From: Ascaris suum
Lineage: Eukaryota; Nematoda; Chromadorea; Rhabditida; Ascarididae
DNA length: 64,000 nt
Direction: 5' to 3'
NCBI GenBank assembly: GCA_013433145.1
Contig: CM024168.1
Coordinates: 11,664,184-11,728,183 of the forward strand
Below, one piece after another: positions 57,801 through 61,914 of the stretch. The notes beneath the pieces were generated by a model. It searched no databases. It saw only the letters and a list, made by a program, of their open reading frames with translations, and was not told the DNA's origin. Positions within the stretch are counted from its first letter, which is position 1. The number at the start of each line of letters is the position of its first letter. The position numbers and the translations under genes are program-made.

Positions 57801-58633
57801 ATTTCAACATAATGAAGGCACCGGAAACTTGGGGAAGGCAAACGCATCTACTTGCCGGTCGCCGCTGCGAGAGCATTCTTTCAACTTTACCACGCAAACG
57901 TGATACTAGTTTATCAACAGAGTGGAGATGGCAGGCCGCAAAGTTCAATCAAGGAATGGAAGCGGAAGTTTTTTCGATTATGAGACAGAGGGAACATGAC
58001 CATTTGTGAAGACTGTATATTCAGTACGTCTTCTACCTGCAACAATTAAAACATTTTTACAACTATCATCCCTCTGAAAGAGAGTTGTAGGTGATTGAGG
58101 GATACAATCCAGCAATAAAACAAACACTTACTTGGTTAGTAATTTCGAGCGTGGAAGGATTGTACGTTGAAATCGCCAGCGAGCCGATCGAGAAAATCCG
58201 CTTGTATCTGCAACCGTCGAATTAACTGAATTACTGAAAAAGTTAATTAACTGAAAAATCAGTTCGCATCTCGACGGCTCTCACAATTTCAGCGCTCGAT
58301 TTATAAATTTATACGCACATGCATACTACAGAATGCGGCGCTCAGTTATCTAGAGACTACAAGTCAATGAAACAGATTAGAGATTAGTCAGAGTTAAGCA
58401 ACTGTTGCAAGGAATTATTTAAATGAAATGAAAACGATGAGTGCATAGTAAAAAGGCAAACATGTATCTATGACAACTCCTCTAAATGGTTGGTGAACAA
58501 GTTTACAAAATAAAACGTGTCAAATAAAAGAATATAAAAAAGTTAGTCAAAACGAGGCTTACTTTCCCTTCCAGGAGTGCTTCGTGACAAGGAAGCACGC
58601 CACATCGCGATTGTCTGCACAAAACGACGCCAT
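9592..58633 (-). CDS. rme-8: RME-8 / DNAJC13 endosomal DnaJ co-chaperone, complete gene of 48 coding exons
   Basis: Known role of the family: a peripheral endosomal protein that recruits and activates Hsc70 through its J domain, binds PI3P and SNX1, and controls retromer/WASH-dependent sorting and recycling. Seen here: 48 exons (36-240 nt) give 6768 nt, 2255 residues and a stop; introns are 224-3533 nt, all GT-AG, with frame kept at each join. Domains: PH-like region about 1-225, armadillo-like helices through most of the rest, IWN-type motifs near 783, 1213, 1652 and 1945, GYF-like domain about 985-1045, and J domain about 1309-1370 with HPD at 1344-1346. The start is supported by an in-frame TGA four codons upstream of the ATG. 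Length is close to the human protein. Introns longer than 300 nt hold nothing I recognise except where listed separately. Assignment is by remembered family sequence, not a search; identity is very secure, a few boundaries less so. Confidence 0.96.
10205..10393 (-). CDS. rme-8: rme-8 exon 47 (residues 2162-2225)
   Basis: Contains [20 protein letters not shown] and [10 protein letters not shown], matching human [20 protein letters not shown] and FKDQKHDLFI. The acceptor is placed at gaccaag; a second in-phase acceptor (gtgaag, 12 nt upstream) would add four residues. The donor is gtgtgt. Confidence 0.92.
10394..12080 (-). other. rme-8: rme-8 intron 46 (1.7 kb)
   Basis: The protein is continuous across it. 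It contains a block at 10950-11273 open in several frames on both strands, and a 101-codon minus-strand ORF at 11411-11716; neither is recognised. Confidence 0.8.
12081..12209 (-). CDS. rme-8: rme-8 exon 46 (residues 2119-2162)
   Basis: Contains [11 protein letters not shown] and [18 protein letters not shown], matching human CEAINRMFQK and LKADLVPYLLKLLEGI. The acceptor is atgcag, the donor gtttga. Confidence 0.93.
13159..13228 (-). CDS. rme-8: rme-8 exon 45 (residues 2096-2119)
   Basis: Reads [20 protein letters not shown] then NQP, matching human [20 protein letters not shown]. The acceptor is tttgcag. The donor gtgggt is preferred over gtatgc about 36 nt later because it gives exact family spacing; both are in the same phase. 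Confidence 0.88.
13583..13690 (-). CDS. rme-8: rme-8 exon 44 (residues 2060-2095)
   Basis: Contains [11 protein letters not shown] and [13 protein letters not shown], matching human LGHLPKVIQAM and SAIRVIHALSENE. The acceptor is tttgcag, the donor gtatgt, with 36 whole codons. Confidence 0.93.
14115..14354 (-). CDS. rme-8: rme-8 exon 43 (residues 1980-2059)
   Basis: The longest exon (240 nt, 80 whole codons). Contains [20 protein letters not shown] and [17 protein letters not shown], matching human [20 protein letters not shown]. The acceptor is cttcag, the donor gtaggt. Confidence 0.97.
14828..14972 (-). CDS. rme-8: rme-8 exon 42 (residues 1931-1979), fourth IWN repeat
   Basis: Contains [20 protein letters not shown], the fourth IWN repeat (human [16 protein letters not shown]). 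The acceptor is gtttcag, the donor gtaatt. Confidence 0.97.
15569..15755 (-). CDS. rme-8: rme-8 exon 41 (residues 1869-1931)
   Basis: Contains [31 protein letters not shown] and [14 protein letters not shown], matching human ALIYLLDMF, TAELFAKMTADKLIGP and SVFMDAMRDNPEAA. The acceptor is ctttcag, the donor gtacgt. Confidence 0.96.
16944..17018 (-). CDS. rme-8: rme-8 exon 40 (residues 1844-1869)
   Basis: A 75-nt exon reading [20 protein letters not shown] then ETLDY, matching human [20 protein letters not shown]. The acceptor is gtatttcag, the donor gtttgt; phase 1 on both sides. Confidence 0.94.
17615..17714 (-). CDS. rme-8: rme-8 exon 39 (residues 1811-1844)
   Basis: Reads [20 protein letters not shown], matching human [20 protein letters not shown]. 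The acceptor is a textbook atttttcag, the donor gtgcat. It follows a 3.0-kb intron. Confidence 0.94.
17715..20748 (-). other. rme-8: rme-8 intron 38 (3.0 kb)
   Basis: The protein is continuous across it (QQNALK to IISLSATN). Short ORFs on both strands near 18.3-18.8 kb show no recognisable family. Confidence 0.85.
20749..20840 (-). CDS. rme-8: rme-8 exon 38 (residues 1780-1810)
   Basis: Contains [13 protein letters not shown], matching human [13 protein letters not shown]. The acceptor is tttatag, the donor gtaaga. A consensus-like acceptor (ttttttcctttctcag) lies inside the exon itself (see findings). Confidence 0.95.
21723..21927 (-). CDS. rme-8: rme-8 exon 37 (residues 1712-1780)
   Basis: Begins [15 protein letters not shown] and ends [14 protein letters not shown], matching human VPKAFAASLLDYIGS and MALEALRNVIKYNP. 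The acceptor ctgttaaag is atypical but fits phase and spacing; the donor is gtgatt. Confidence 0.9.
22965..23072 (-). CDS. rme-8: rme-8 exon 36 (residues 1676-1711)
   Basis: Contains [19 protein letters not shown], matching human KELIVGEIFVRVYNEVPTF. The reading frame stays open further upstream, but the tacttcag acceptor is the only one that keeps phase with exon 35. The donor is gtaagt. Confidence 0.94.
23318..23431 (-). CDS. rme-8: rme-8 exon 35 (residues 1638-1675), third IWN-type repeat
   Basis: Contains [20 protein letters not shown], the third IWN repeat, with Asp in place of the usual Asn (IWD; human YLIWNNSTRAE). The acceptor is a textbook ttttttcag, the donor gtttga, with 38 whole codons. 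Confidence 0.95.
24201..24227. repeat. perfect 11-bp inverted repeat (hairpin)
   Basis: TTTCATGTTAT (24201-24211), a five-base loop, then its exact complement (24217-24227), in rme-8 intron 34. Too short for a microRNA precursor and without a T tract; probably incidental. Confidence 0.85.
24420..24610 (-). CDS. rme-8: rme-8 exon 34 (residues 1574-1637)
   Basis: Contains [17 protein letters not shown] and [11 protein letters not shown], matching human NSLAKLSVHALSRLGGY and KSLAGMLTPYV. The acceptor caattaag lacks a pyrimidine tract and usual CAG; the donor is gttagt. Confidence 0.92.
25217..25364 (-). CDS. rme-8: rme-8 exon 33 (residues 1525-1574)
   Basis: Contains [10 protein letters not shown] and [20 protein letters not shown], matching human VECVSSFAV and [20 protein letters not shown]. 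The acceptor is tatttag, the donor gtaaca. Confidence 0.96.
26403..26519 (-). CDS. rme-8: rme-8 exon 32 (residues 1486-1524)
   Basis: Contains [20 protein letters not shown], matching human [20 protein letters not shown]. The acceptor is the unusual atttgag, the donor gtgagt, with 39 whole codons. Confidence 0.95.
26760..26834 (-). CDS. rme-8: rme-8 exon 31 (residues 1461-1485)
   Basis: A 75-nt exon reading [20 protein letters not shown] then DMPVQ, matching human [20 protein letters not shown] and DMSVQ. The acceptor is tttttag, the donor gtaagc; phase 0 on both sides. Confidence 0.95.
27518..27705 (-). CDS. rme-8: rme-8 exon 30 (residues 1398-1460)
   Basis: Contains [20 protein letters not shown] and [17 protein letters not shown], matching human [20 protein letters not shown] and CSALNAEELRRENGLEV. 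The acceptor is tttgcag, the donor gttcgt. Confidence 0.97.
28391..28608 (-). CDS. rme-8: rme-8 exon 29 (residues 1325-1398), J domain with HPD motif
   Basis: Contains [20 protein letters not shown]. The HPD at residues 1344-1346 is the catalytic tripeptide that stimulates Hsc70 ATPase activity, and it is intact. CAYEML and [14 protein letters not shown] follow. The acceptor is tttgcag, the donor gttcat. Confidence 0.98.
28880..28938. repeat. tandem pair of about 30 bp
   Basis: 28880-28910 and 28912-28938 both read GCTCATACAAACCTAAC, then ACGTGGAA-CCA; the second copy lacks four bases (ATAC). It lies in rme-8 intron 28, outside the coding exons. Confidence 0.9.
29608..29723 (-). CDS. rme-8: rme-8 exon 28 (residues 1287-1325), start of J domain
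   Basis: Reads [18 protein letters not shown] then [12 protein letters not shown], matching the human helix and MSIDDAYEVLNL that open the J domain. The acceptor is attgcag, the donor gtaaga, with two bases of a split Thr codon at the end. Confidence 0.94.
30996..31197 (-). CDS. rme-8: rme-8 exon 27 (residues 1219-1286)
   Basis: Contains [20 protein letters not shown] and [10 protein letters not shown], matching human [20 protein letters not shown] and RFPDWPIKDP. The acceptor is attgcag, the donor gtttgt. Confidence 0.97.
32943..33094 (-). CDS. rme-8: rme-8 exon 26 (residues 1169-1219), second IWN repeat
   Basis: Contains [19 protein letters not shown], the second IWN repeat (human EIFLGEFDTPEAIWSSEMR). 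The acceptor is ttttccag; the donor gtatgt splits an Arg codon completed by exon 27. Confidence 0.96.
33635..33769 (-). CDS. rme-8: rme-8 exon 25 (residues 1124-1168)
   Basis: Contains [20 protein letters not shown], nearly identical to the human segment. The acceptor is GGGTTCCAG, placed directly against a 75-bp (TA)n tract that stands where the polypyrimidine tract should be. The donor is gtaagt, with 45 whole codons. Confidence 0.97.
33779..33853. repeat. (TA)n microsatellite, 75 bp
   Basis: An uninterrupted AT dinucleotide tract of about 37 units in rme-8 intron 24. Only nine bases separate it from exon 25. Length is probably polymorphic, and assemblies often misjudge it. Confidence 0.98.
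34144..34294 (-). CDS. rme-8: rme-8 exon 24 (residues 1073-1123)
   Basis: Contains [16 protein letters not shown] and [20 protein letters not shown], matching human IIRPLPKVKRLLSD and [20 protein letters not shown]. The acceptor is gttacag, the donor gttctt. Confidence 0.96.
34908..35116 (-). CDS. rme-8: rme-8 exon 23 (residues 1004-1073), second half of GYF-like domain
   Basis: Contains [20 protein letters not shown], which completes the GYF-like domain (human [20 protein letters not shown]), then [20 protein letters not shown]. The first codon is ATG, but this is internal. The acceptor is ttgacag, the donor gttctc. Confidence 0.95.
36181..36291 (-). CDS. rme-8: rme-8 exon 22 (residues 967-1003), first half of GYF-like domain
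   Basis: Contains [20 protein letters not shown], the opening of the GYF-like domain (human EWYFGNADKERSGPYGFHE). The acceptor is atttag, the donor gtgaac, with 37 whole codons. An Asp/Glu/Ser-rich linker (SGEDDG) precedes the domain. Confidence 0.94.
37248..37382 (-). CDS. rme-8: rme-8 exon 21 (residues 922-966), armadillo-like
   Basis: Contains [17 protein letters not shown] then LAHLHVNRA, matching human FLNKLILNKKNVKDLM and LAHLHVSRA. The acceptor is ttgtag, the donor gttggt, with 45 whole codons. Confidence 0.95.
37822..38011 (-). CDS. rme-8: rme-8 exon 20 (residues 858-921), armadillo-like
   Basis: Contains [27 protein letters not shown] and ERDHL, matching human FFNELYHRFLL, MKCLCLQALAIVYGRC and ERDRL. 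The acceptor is taacag, the donor gtaaca. Confidence 0.96.
38991..39091 (-). CDS. rme-8: rme-8 exon 19 (residues 825-858)
   Basis: Contains [18 protein letters not shown], matching human [18 protein letters not shown]. The acceptor is tttccag. The donor gtcagt is chosen because it leaves two bases that complete a Pro codon with exon 20. Confidence 0.95.
39708..39842 (-). CDS. rme-8: rme-8 exon 18 (residues 780-824), first IWN repeat
   Basis: Reads [20 protein letters not shown], the first IWN repeat of RME-8 proteins, followed by [11 protein letters not shown] repeats give the family (required for receptor-mediated endocytosis 8) its diagnostic signature. The acceptor is gatctag, the donor gttctg, with 45 whole codons. 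Confidence 0.96.
40160..40206. repeat. 20-bp direct repeat with 27-bp period
   Basis: GTAAGCGAAAGCATTCTCGC occurs exactly at 40160-40179 and 40187-40206, in rme-8 intron 17. Confidence 0.92.
40960..41064 (-). CDS. rme-8: rme-8 exon 17 (residues 745-779)
   Basis: Contains [20 protein letters not shown] then FCYQFGNDH, one of the most conserved DNAJC13 segments (human [13 protein letters not shown]). The acceptor is attccag, the donor gtttgc, with 35 whole codons. Confidence 0.96.
41935..42036 (-). CDS. rme-8: rme-8 exon 16 (residues 711-744)
   Basis: Contains [20 protein letters not shown], a predicted helix matching human FAKEKVDLVLMHWRDRM. The acceptor is ctttcag, the donor gttcga, with 34 whole codons. 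Confidence 0.88.
42712..42747 (-). CDS. rme-8: rme-8 candidate micro-exon 15 (residues 699-710)
   Basis: A 36-nt piece reading [12 protein letters not shown], with a ttccag acceptor, a perfect gtaagt donor and phase 0 on both sides, lying between well-supported exons. Including it gives a spacing between conserved blocks close to that of the human protein. The residues themselves are not conserved enough to prove it, so this is the most speculative exon. Confidence 0.5.
42972..43094 (-). CDS. rme-8: rme-8 exon 14 (residues 658-698)
   Basis: Begins [13 protein letters not shown] and continues RNNLEMAAA, matching human PPGLLAYLES and RDNVKIAMD. The acceptor is tggctttt-side ttttcag. The 3' end is less sure: donor gtcggt keeps phase 0 for the next exon, while gtatta four bases later is also possible. 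Confidence 0.85.
43387..43610 (-). CDS. rme-8: rme-8 exon 13 (residues 583-657), armadillo-like
   Basis: Contains [24 protein letters not shown] and [18 protein letters not shown], matching human VMKAIIEE, LSEGALPRHLHTAM and LTNRQLSRHLVGLWTADN. The acceptor is ggcgcag, the donor gtaagt; it ends on a whole codon. Confidence 0.96.
44197..44377 (-). CDS. rme-8: rme-8 exon 12 (residues 523-583), armadillo-like
   Basis: Reads [20 protein letters not shown] then CAPYSETT, matching human [26 protein letters not shown]. The acceptor is cttgcag, the donor gtcagc, with one base of a split Gly codon at the end. Confidence 0.96.
45092..45299 (-). CDS. rme-8: rme-8 exon 11 (residues 453-522), armadillo-like
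   Basis: Contains [19 protein letters not shown] and EQLNKQSLL, a hallmark DNAJC13 block (human [26 protein letters not shown]). The acceptor is gttgtag, the donor gtaggt. It is separated from exon 10 by a 3.5-kb intron, the longest in the gene. Confidence 0.95.
45300..48832 (-). other. rme-8: rme-8 intron 10 (3.5 kb)
   Basis: The longest intron in the model. The protein reads continuously across it (FTAVPG to IREKLG), so no exon is missing. It contains a poly-G run and nothing else I recognise on either strand. Confidence 0.85.
47237..47254 (+). repeat. poly-G run
   Basis: GGGG, A, then 13 consecutive G, in rme-8 intron 10; low complexity with no gene attached. Confidence 0.9.
48833..49008 (-). 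CDS. rme-8: rme-8 exon 10 (residues 395-453)
   Basis: Begins [15 protein letters not shown] and contains [19 protein letters not shown], matching the human LFSENKEKL and VASKAGFLAFTQLP blocks. The acceptor is attgcag, the donor gtgggt, with two bases of a split Gly codon at the end. Confidence 0.95.
49768..49793 (+). repeat. G-rich run, possible G-quadruplex
   Basis: Five G runs of 2-5 bases separated by A or AA, in rme-8 intron 9. On the transcript strand it is a pyrimidine tract. Confidence 0.6.
50169..50251 (-). CDS. rme-8: rme-8 exon 9 (residues 367-394)
   Basis: Contains [19 protein letters not shown], matching the family FRFNANISYSGVLHAVTQD. The acceptor is ttttcag, the donor gtactc. 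The following 1.16-kb intron contains unexplained ORFs (see findings). Confidence 0.94.
51084..51250 (-). CDS. rme-8: rme-8 exon 8 (residues 311-367)
   Basis: Contains [17 protein letters not shown], nearly identical to the human [17 protein letters not shown]. The acceptor is cttacag, the donor gtatgt, with one base of a split codon at the end. Confidence 0.96.
51814..51905 (-). CDS. rme-8: rme-8 exon 7 (residues 281-311)
   Basis: Reads [20 protein letters not shown], matching the family segment LVCDSENPQLFTIEF. The acceptor is tatgtag, the donor gtgaat; it ends with AG of a split Arg codon completed by exon 8. Confidence 0.93.
52126..52158 (+). repeat. G-rich run, possible G-quadruplex
   Basis: GGG, GG, GG, GGGGG, GGGG, GGG runs in rme-8 intron 6, about 60 nt past the exon 6 donor. 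On the transcript strand this is a C-rich pyrimidine tract. Confidence 0.55.
52217..52376 (-). CDS. rme-8: rme-8 exon 6 (residues 227-280)
   Basis: Reads [10 protein letters not shown] then [15 protein letters not shown], a strongly conserved DNAJC13 block. The acceptor is ctttttcag, the donor gtatga. The first 17 nt belong to the youngest-looking unit of a 30-bp tandem repeat that continues into the upstream intron (see findings). Confidence 0.95.
52360..52449 (-). repeat. rme-8: three tandem 30-bp units spanning the exon 6 acceptor
   Basis: Units at 52360-52389, 52390-52419 and 52420-52449 share a core that reads, on the minus strand, TCGG-R-GAGCAGGTGA or close to it. The first unit contains the real acceptor and first bases of exon 6; the other two lie in the intron, with AAT where the working unit has AG|T. 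All three are in one open frame with the exon. Confidence 0.9.
52799..52995 (-). CDS. rme-8: rme-8 exon 5 (residues 162-227), end of PH-like region; start uncertain
   Basis: The body is clear: [20 protein letters not shown] and ENIGVAIPL match the family segment around LHLFASEQREEI. The donor is gtgagg, leaving two bases of a split Ser codon. The 5' boundary is the weakest in the model: I placed it after a cgtgag acceptor because this is in phase and gives exactly the same spacing between conserved blocks as the human protein. A start a few codons away, or a small extra exon in the 2.8-kb upstream intron, is possible. Confidence 0.75.
52996..55787 (-). other. rme-8: rme-8 intron 4 (2.8 kb)
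   Basis: Lies before the uncertain start of exon 5, so it is the most likely place for any small missed exon. It includes two related AT-rich stretches near 53768 and 53850 sharing AAAATTTGTGGC and a following TTACTCC/TTATTCC. Confidence 0.7.
55788..55931 (-). CDS. rme-8: rme-8 exon 4 (residues 114-161), PH-like region
   Basis: Starts [18 protein letters not shown] after a tgtttcag acceptor; it matches the family segment YKHHWSDSRKPVIL. It has 48 whole codons and ends with AAG before a gtaagt donor. Confidence 0.94.
56994..57185 (-). CDS. rme-8: rme-8 exon 3 (residues 50-113), PH-like region
   Basis: Starts WLYEDF after a ttgcag acceptor and includes [17 protein letters not shown], which aligns with the KFSTEHRTELLTE stretch of the human protein. 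It has 64 whole codons (phase 0 at both ends). The donor gttagt is chosen so that the next exon continues in frame; the last few residues (AQPCCT) are family-variable. Confidence 0.92.
58132..58207 (-). CDS. rme-8: rme-8 exon 2 (residues 24-49), PH-like region
   Basis: Reads [20 protein letters not shown], part of the lipid-binding PH-like region of DNAJC13. The acceptor is a poor ggttgcag; two better-looking TTTTTCAG sites lie just upstream (see findings) but would break frame. The donor is gtaagt. Its first base completes the Lys codon opened in exon 1. Confidence 0.95.
58563..58633 (-). CDS. rme-8: rme-8 exon 1 (residues 1-24, start codon)
   Basis: Begins ATG (58633-58631) and reads [20 protein letters not shown], the expected family N-terminus. 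An in-frame TGA lies at 58646-58648, so translation cannot start further upstream in this exon. The exon ends with two bases of a split Lys codon before a gtaagc donor. A TTGCAG at about 58722-58727 could be a 5'UTR or trans-splice acceptor, which is unproven. Confidence 0.95.
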
Positions 58634-59960
58634 CAGCGGGCGACGTCAAGCGCTTATTCCAACTCAAAATCGGGTCTACTTTTCGCTTTTTTCCTTTCCG
58701 CTCGAATTGAAATCCACTATTCTGCAATCATCTGCACCAAACCCGTCGAGGAAGGCCTTGCTGTAATTAGGCATCTTTTATGTAAAGAAACATAATTACA
58801 GAATTATACGCAAACATAGCCCTACCGAAGGTGGATGGAAGAAAGCACAGCTTTAAGGATCCTTCTGTCTTGACGACCTCCACCCACTTCCTTGACGGTG
58901 TTCAAGTCTGGGGGAAAATTCTTTAGGCGGCATAGCGAAACGAAATCTTTGGACATACCAAAATGTGTGAAACGCAAGCACCAACAGACTGCGAAAAAGA
59001 CGTTATATTACGAAGATTTGCTGCCAACGTCCCAAACATTTGTTTTGAAGGATGTCTAGTGTCCCAAAAAGTTAGCTACCTCTAATGGTTTTTGAGAAAT
59101 ATTTGAGCATCGCTGGTACCATCTCAGTTCCACAAATAAGCAAACACCTAAGTCACAAGTGAGGTTTTCTAATTGCAGAACAGACCGCTGTCAAAGGTGA
59201 CCGGAAGGAGATGCATGGTGTCTAAAATGCGTGCCTCGAAGCCAACGATGCAAACATTGCACATGCTAGCCCTATTTCCCCTCCTTCCTCCTTCGCATCT
59301 TTCGACTCTCTGTACACTTCATAAAGAGCTCCTCATCCCTCCCCTGTTATTTAATATTACGCAATTAACCACAATCTGTTCCCATCATTCAATCTTTCGA
59401 GCAATGCACTGCTGATCGACAATTTGCGTTGGTTTAGTAAGCATTCACTGATGCAAGGGGACGTTTCTTTTCTCATATGCGCGCACTGTTTTTTACTCTC
59501 CTCCCCTCTCCGCTTTCTCGGATTGCCTTCATCCTCGGAAATTCGGACGCCTATGCCTCGTTGTAGTCAACTGAAAGCTGAACGCACCGCATGACAAGTG
59601 TATTTCATTTTTAATTAATATCATTATACTGCATTAATGTTTTAATTTCCAGCAAGAATATTGCGAAGGAACTTTCCATCATAAAAGATCACACACATAA
59701 TAGCACCACGCTTAAATGACCATCCCGATTGGTTTATTCAGTGCACACCTGTCTGCTGTATTTGATGGATTACATTGTCCCATCAATGCTCACTTTCTTC
59801 ATTGCTACTGCGAAAATCATACTCTTCATCATTGCTCCTTAATAAAGCAATACTATAACCGGCATCTGTAACGCTGCAGTCTATTTTTGCAGTAGATTCC
59901 CCCACTATGAACGCTGCAGCTCGGTGGCAGAATTCACCACTGCGAAATGTCTTCACGTCG

Positions 59961-59997
59961 GAATAATAATAGTAATAATAGCAATGATAATAACAAT
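59961..59997 (+). repeat. degenerate AAT trinucleotide repeat
   Basis: A run of AATAATAATAGTAATAATAGCAA-type triplets in the right flank. Confidence 0.8.
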
Positions 59998-61334
59998 ATG
60001 CTGGATGAATTTTCTGAAATAAACGCTTCACATGAAAGAAATTCGAGTCAGCCATAAAATAAGTGCAGTGGTGGTAACCGAAAAGAATCTATCGATGGTC
60101 ACCCGAACAGTGGGCAGCCACCAATTTTCACCGACAGCCGCTCGGTTAGCGGTTGTTACCAGCCAAAGCACTTTCGGCTGCCACCGATTCTCAGTGGCTG
60201 CGATCTCTGATGACCGCCAACCAAGACTAACCCTCACTATTTCACACCAAGTTCTTACTAAAAAGCTTTCTAAGCACGAAAAGTCTTGCTCCCAACAAAA
60301 AGCGTTCATATATTGTGCCAAGATTATAAAAAAAGGAAGCGAAACTTTCTGAAATGATTGAATAAACATAATAAAGAGCAATTCGCTGATTCCTCGAAAT
60401 AACGACATTCAAAAGAAGCAAAAAACCGCCAACGATTTACCAGCATATAAATTTCTTTTCCCTCTCTCATCTCGCAGCAACTCTCATTTTGCATTGTTTT
60501 CTTTCCGTGCACTATTTTCGTTATCCGTTACATCGTTACTGCAAGCTCATGCTCGCATAGCACGCTGTTTTCAATGTCGTTCTACGAAACATGTGGTGAA
60601 TCGAGCTGTGTCCTTATGACAGCCTTTTTTCTCCGACAGCTGGCGCTAGTAACATTGAACACAGAGCAATATCGACGATAAAATGCAGAGATCGCATTAC
60701 ATTATGAACATGGACTATGATGGTATTTGACGGGTTAGTGTTCTTTATAGTAATACGACCACCACTCGAATCGAATTCAAAACGACTCCCTATAAATGCG
60801 TTTTCACGTTCAAAGTAAACTGCTTTGATGGCGGCAACTGCTACAGCAAAATTGTAAACAAACGAGTTATCTTTTTTGCATCCACATCACTGGCATAACG
60901 ACGGACAAACGTACTAAGACCGTCCGCCGTTTACGAGGGCTGCAGCCAGAAAAATATCGCAGAGAGGGAACAGGACAACCGAGGAATAAGGGGAGGTGAG
61001 TTTACCCCACTTCAGTGGTATTTTATTTTTCTTTTATGACGAACTGCACTCTCCTCTCCACAGGGATTATGTGGAAGATTCTGAGGGAACGGTAGCTTTC
61101 TTTACACTCCCCTCTCCCCACCCGCATCCCTCAGTGACTGCTCTCTTGCATTATGTGACATAGCTTTCCTATCTCATTTCCACAAATACTCTCCCCCATA
61201 CTTCCTCAGAAACTTAAATTCACCGCACAACAGCCTTCAGATGATATTGCAACGAAGAGAAAGGGAGAAGGACGGAGAGAAAAGGAAAATAGTACTCCAC
61301 CCTTTCCCTCTCCCTCCCCAACCTCCGGACATCG

Positions 61335-61568
61335 TACTCACTTTCCTTCGTGGTAGTACAGCATGCTGAAAGGCCAAATAAACTGCCTCCTCAGCAGGCA
61401 TTCACATTCCTTCACCATCAGTTTATCAGTACCGGCCAACGCGTTCAACTTGTAAAACAAATTGCCACAGCAGCCGATGTATAACTTCAACAAAAAATGT
61501 GGTCGACGTCGTTTAAGAAAACAACATTTGACAGCACGCGGCTCATATGGTGAAGGCGACTTCCACAA
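61335..61568 (-). CDS. unrecognised ORF with consensus donor site, possible exon
   Basis: An open frame containing LLKLYIGCCGNLFYKLNALA and ECLLRRQFIWPFSMLYYHEG, ending at GGAAA|GTGAGT, a good 5' splice site. It has no ATG; an acceptor would have to lie near TTTTTGTGGAAG. It sits 2.7 kb upstream of the rme-8 start on the same strand. I do not recognise the protein and found no partner exon, so it may be spurious. Confidence 0.25.
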
Positions 61569-61886
61569 AAATAGGACAGAGAAACGACTAGTTCATTCTC
61601 CTCCACTCAGGATTGTTCAGGACGTCCTTCAGAAAGCTTGAAAAAGGCAAGATTCTGAAGCGCGAGTATGATTTACATTTCAAGTGTCGACGAAACAACA
61701 GTGGATAAAGCGTTCAACCACAACGAATGCATCATGCCCGACCAGAATGAACGGTGCGTGAATCAAACATAAACAAAGGAATGCTGATGTTGAAGTGCTG
61801 AGCGTTGCGTTCCATGCACTCTACTTCTGCCAATAAAAGTTCCACGCGATCAAAAAGGGATGACCAATATAGGCGTTGGACTAATG

Positions 61887-61914
61887 CCCCCCCCCCCACC
61901 ACCTCCCCCTCCAA
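61887..61914 (+). repeat. poly-C run
   Basis: C11, then ACCACCTCCCCCTCC, in the right-hand intergenic region; low complexity. Confidence 0.85.
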
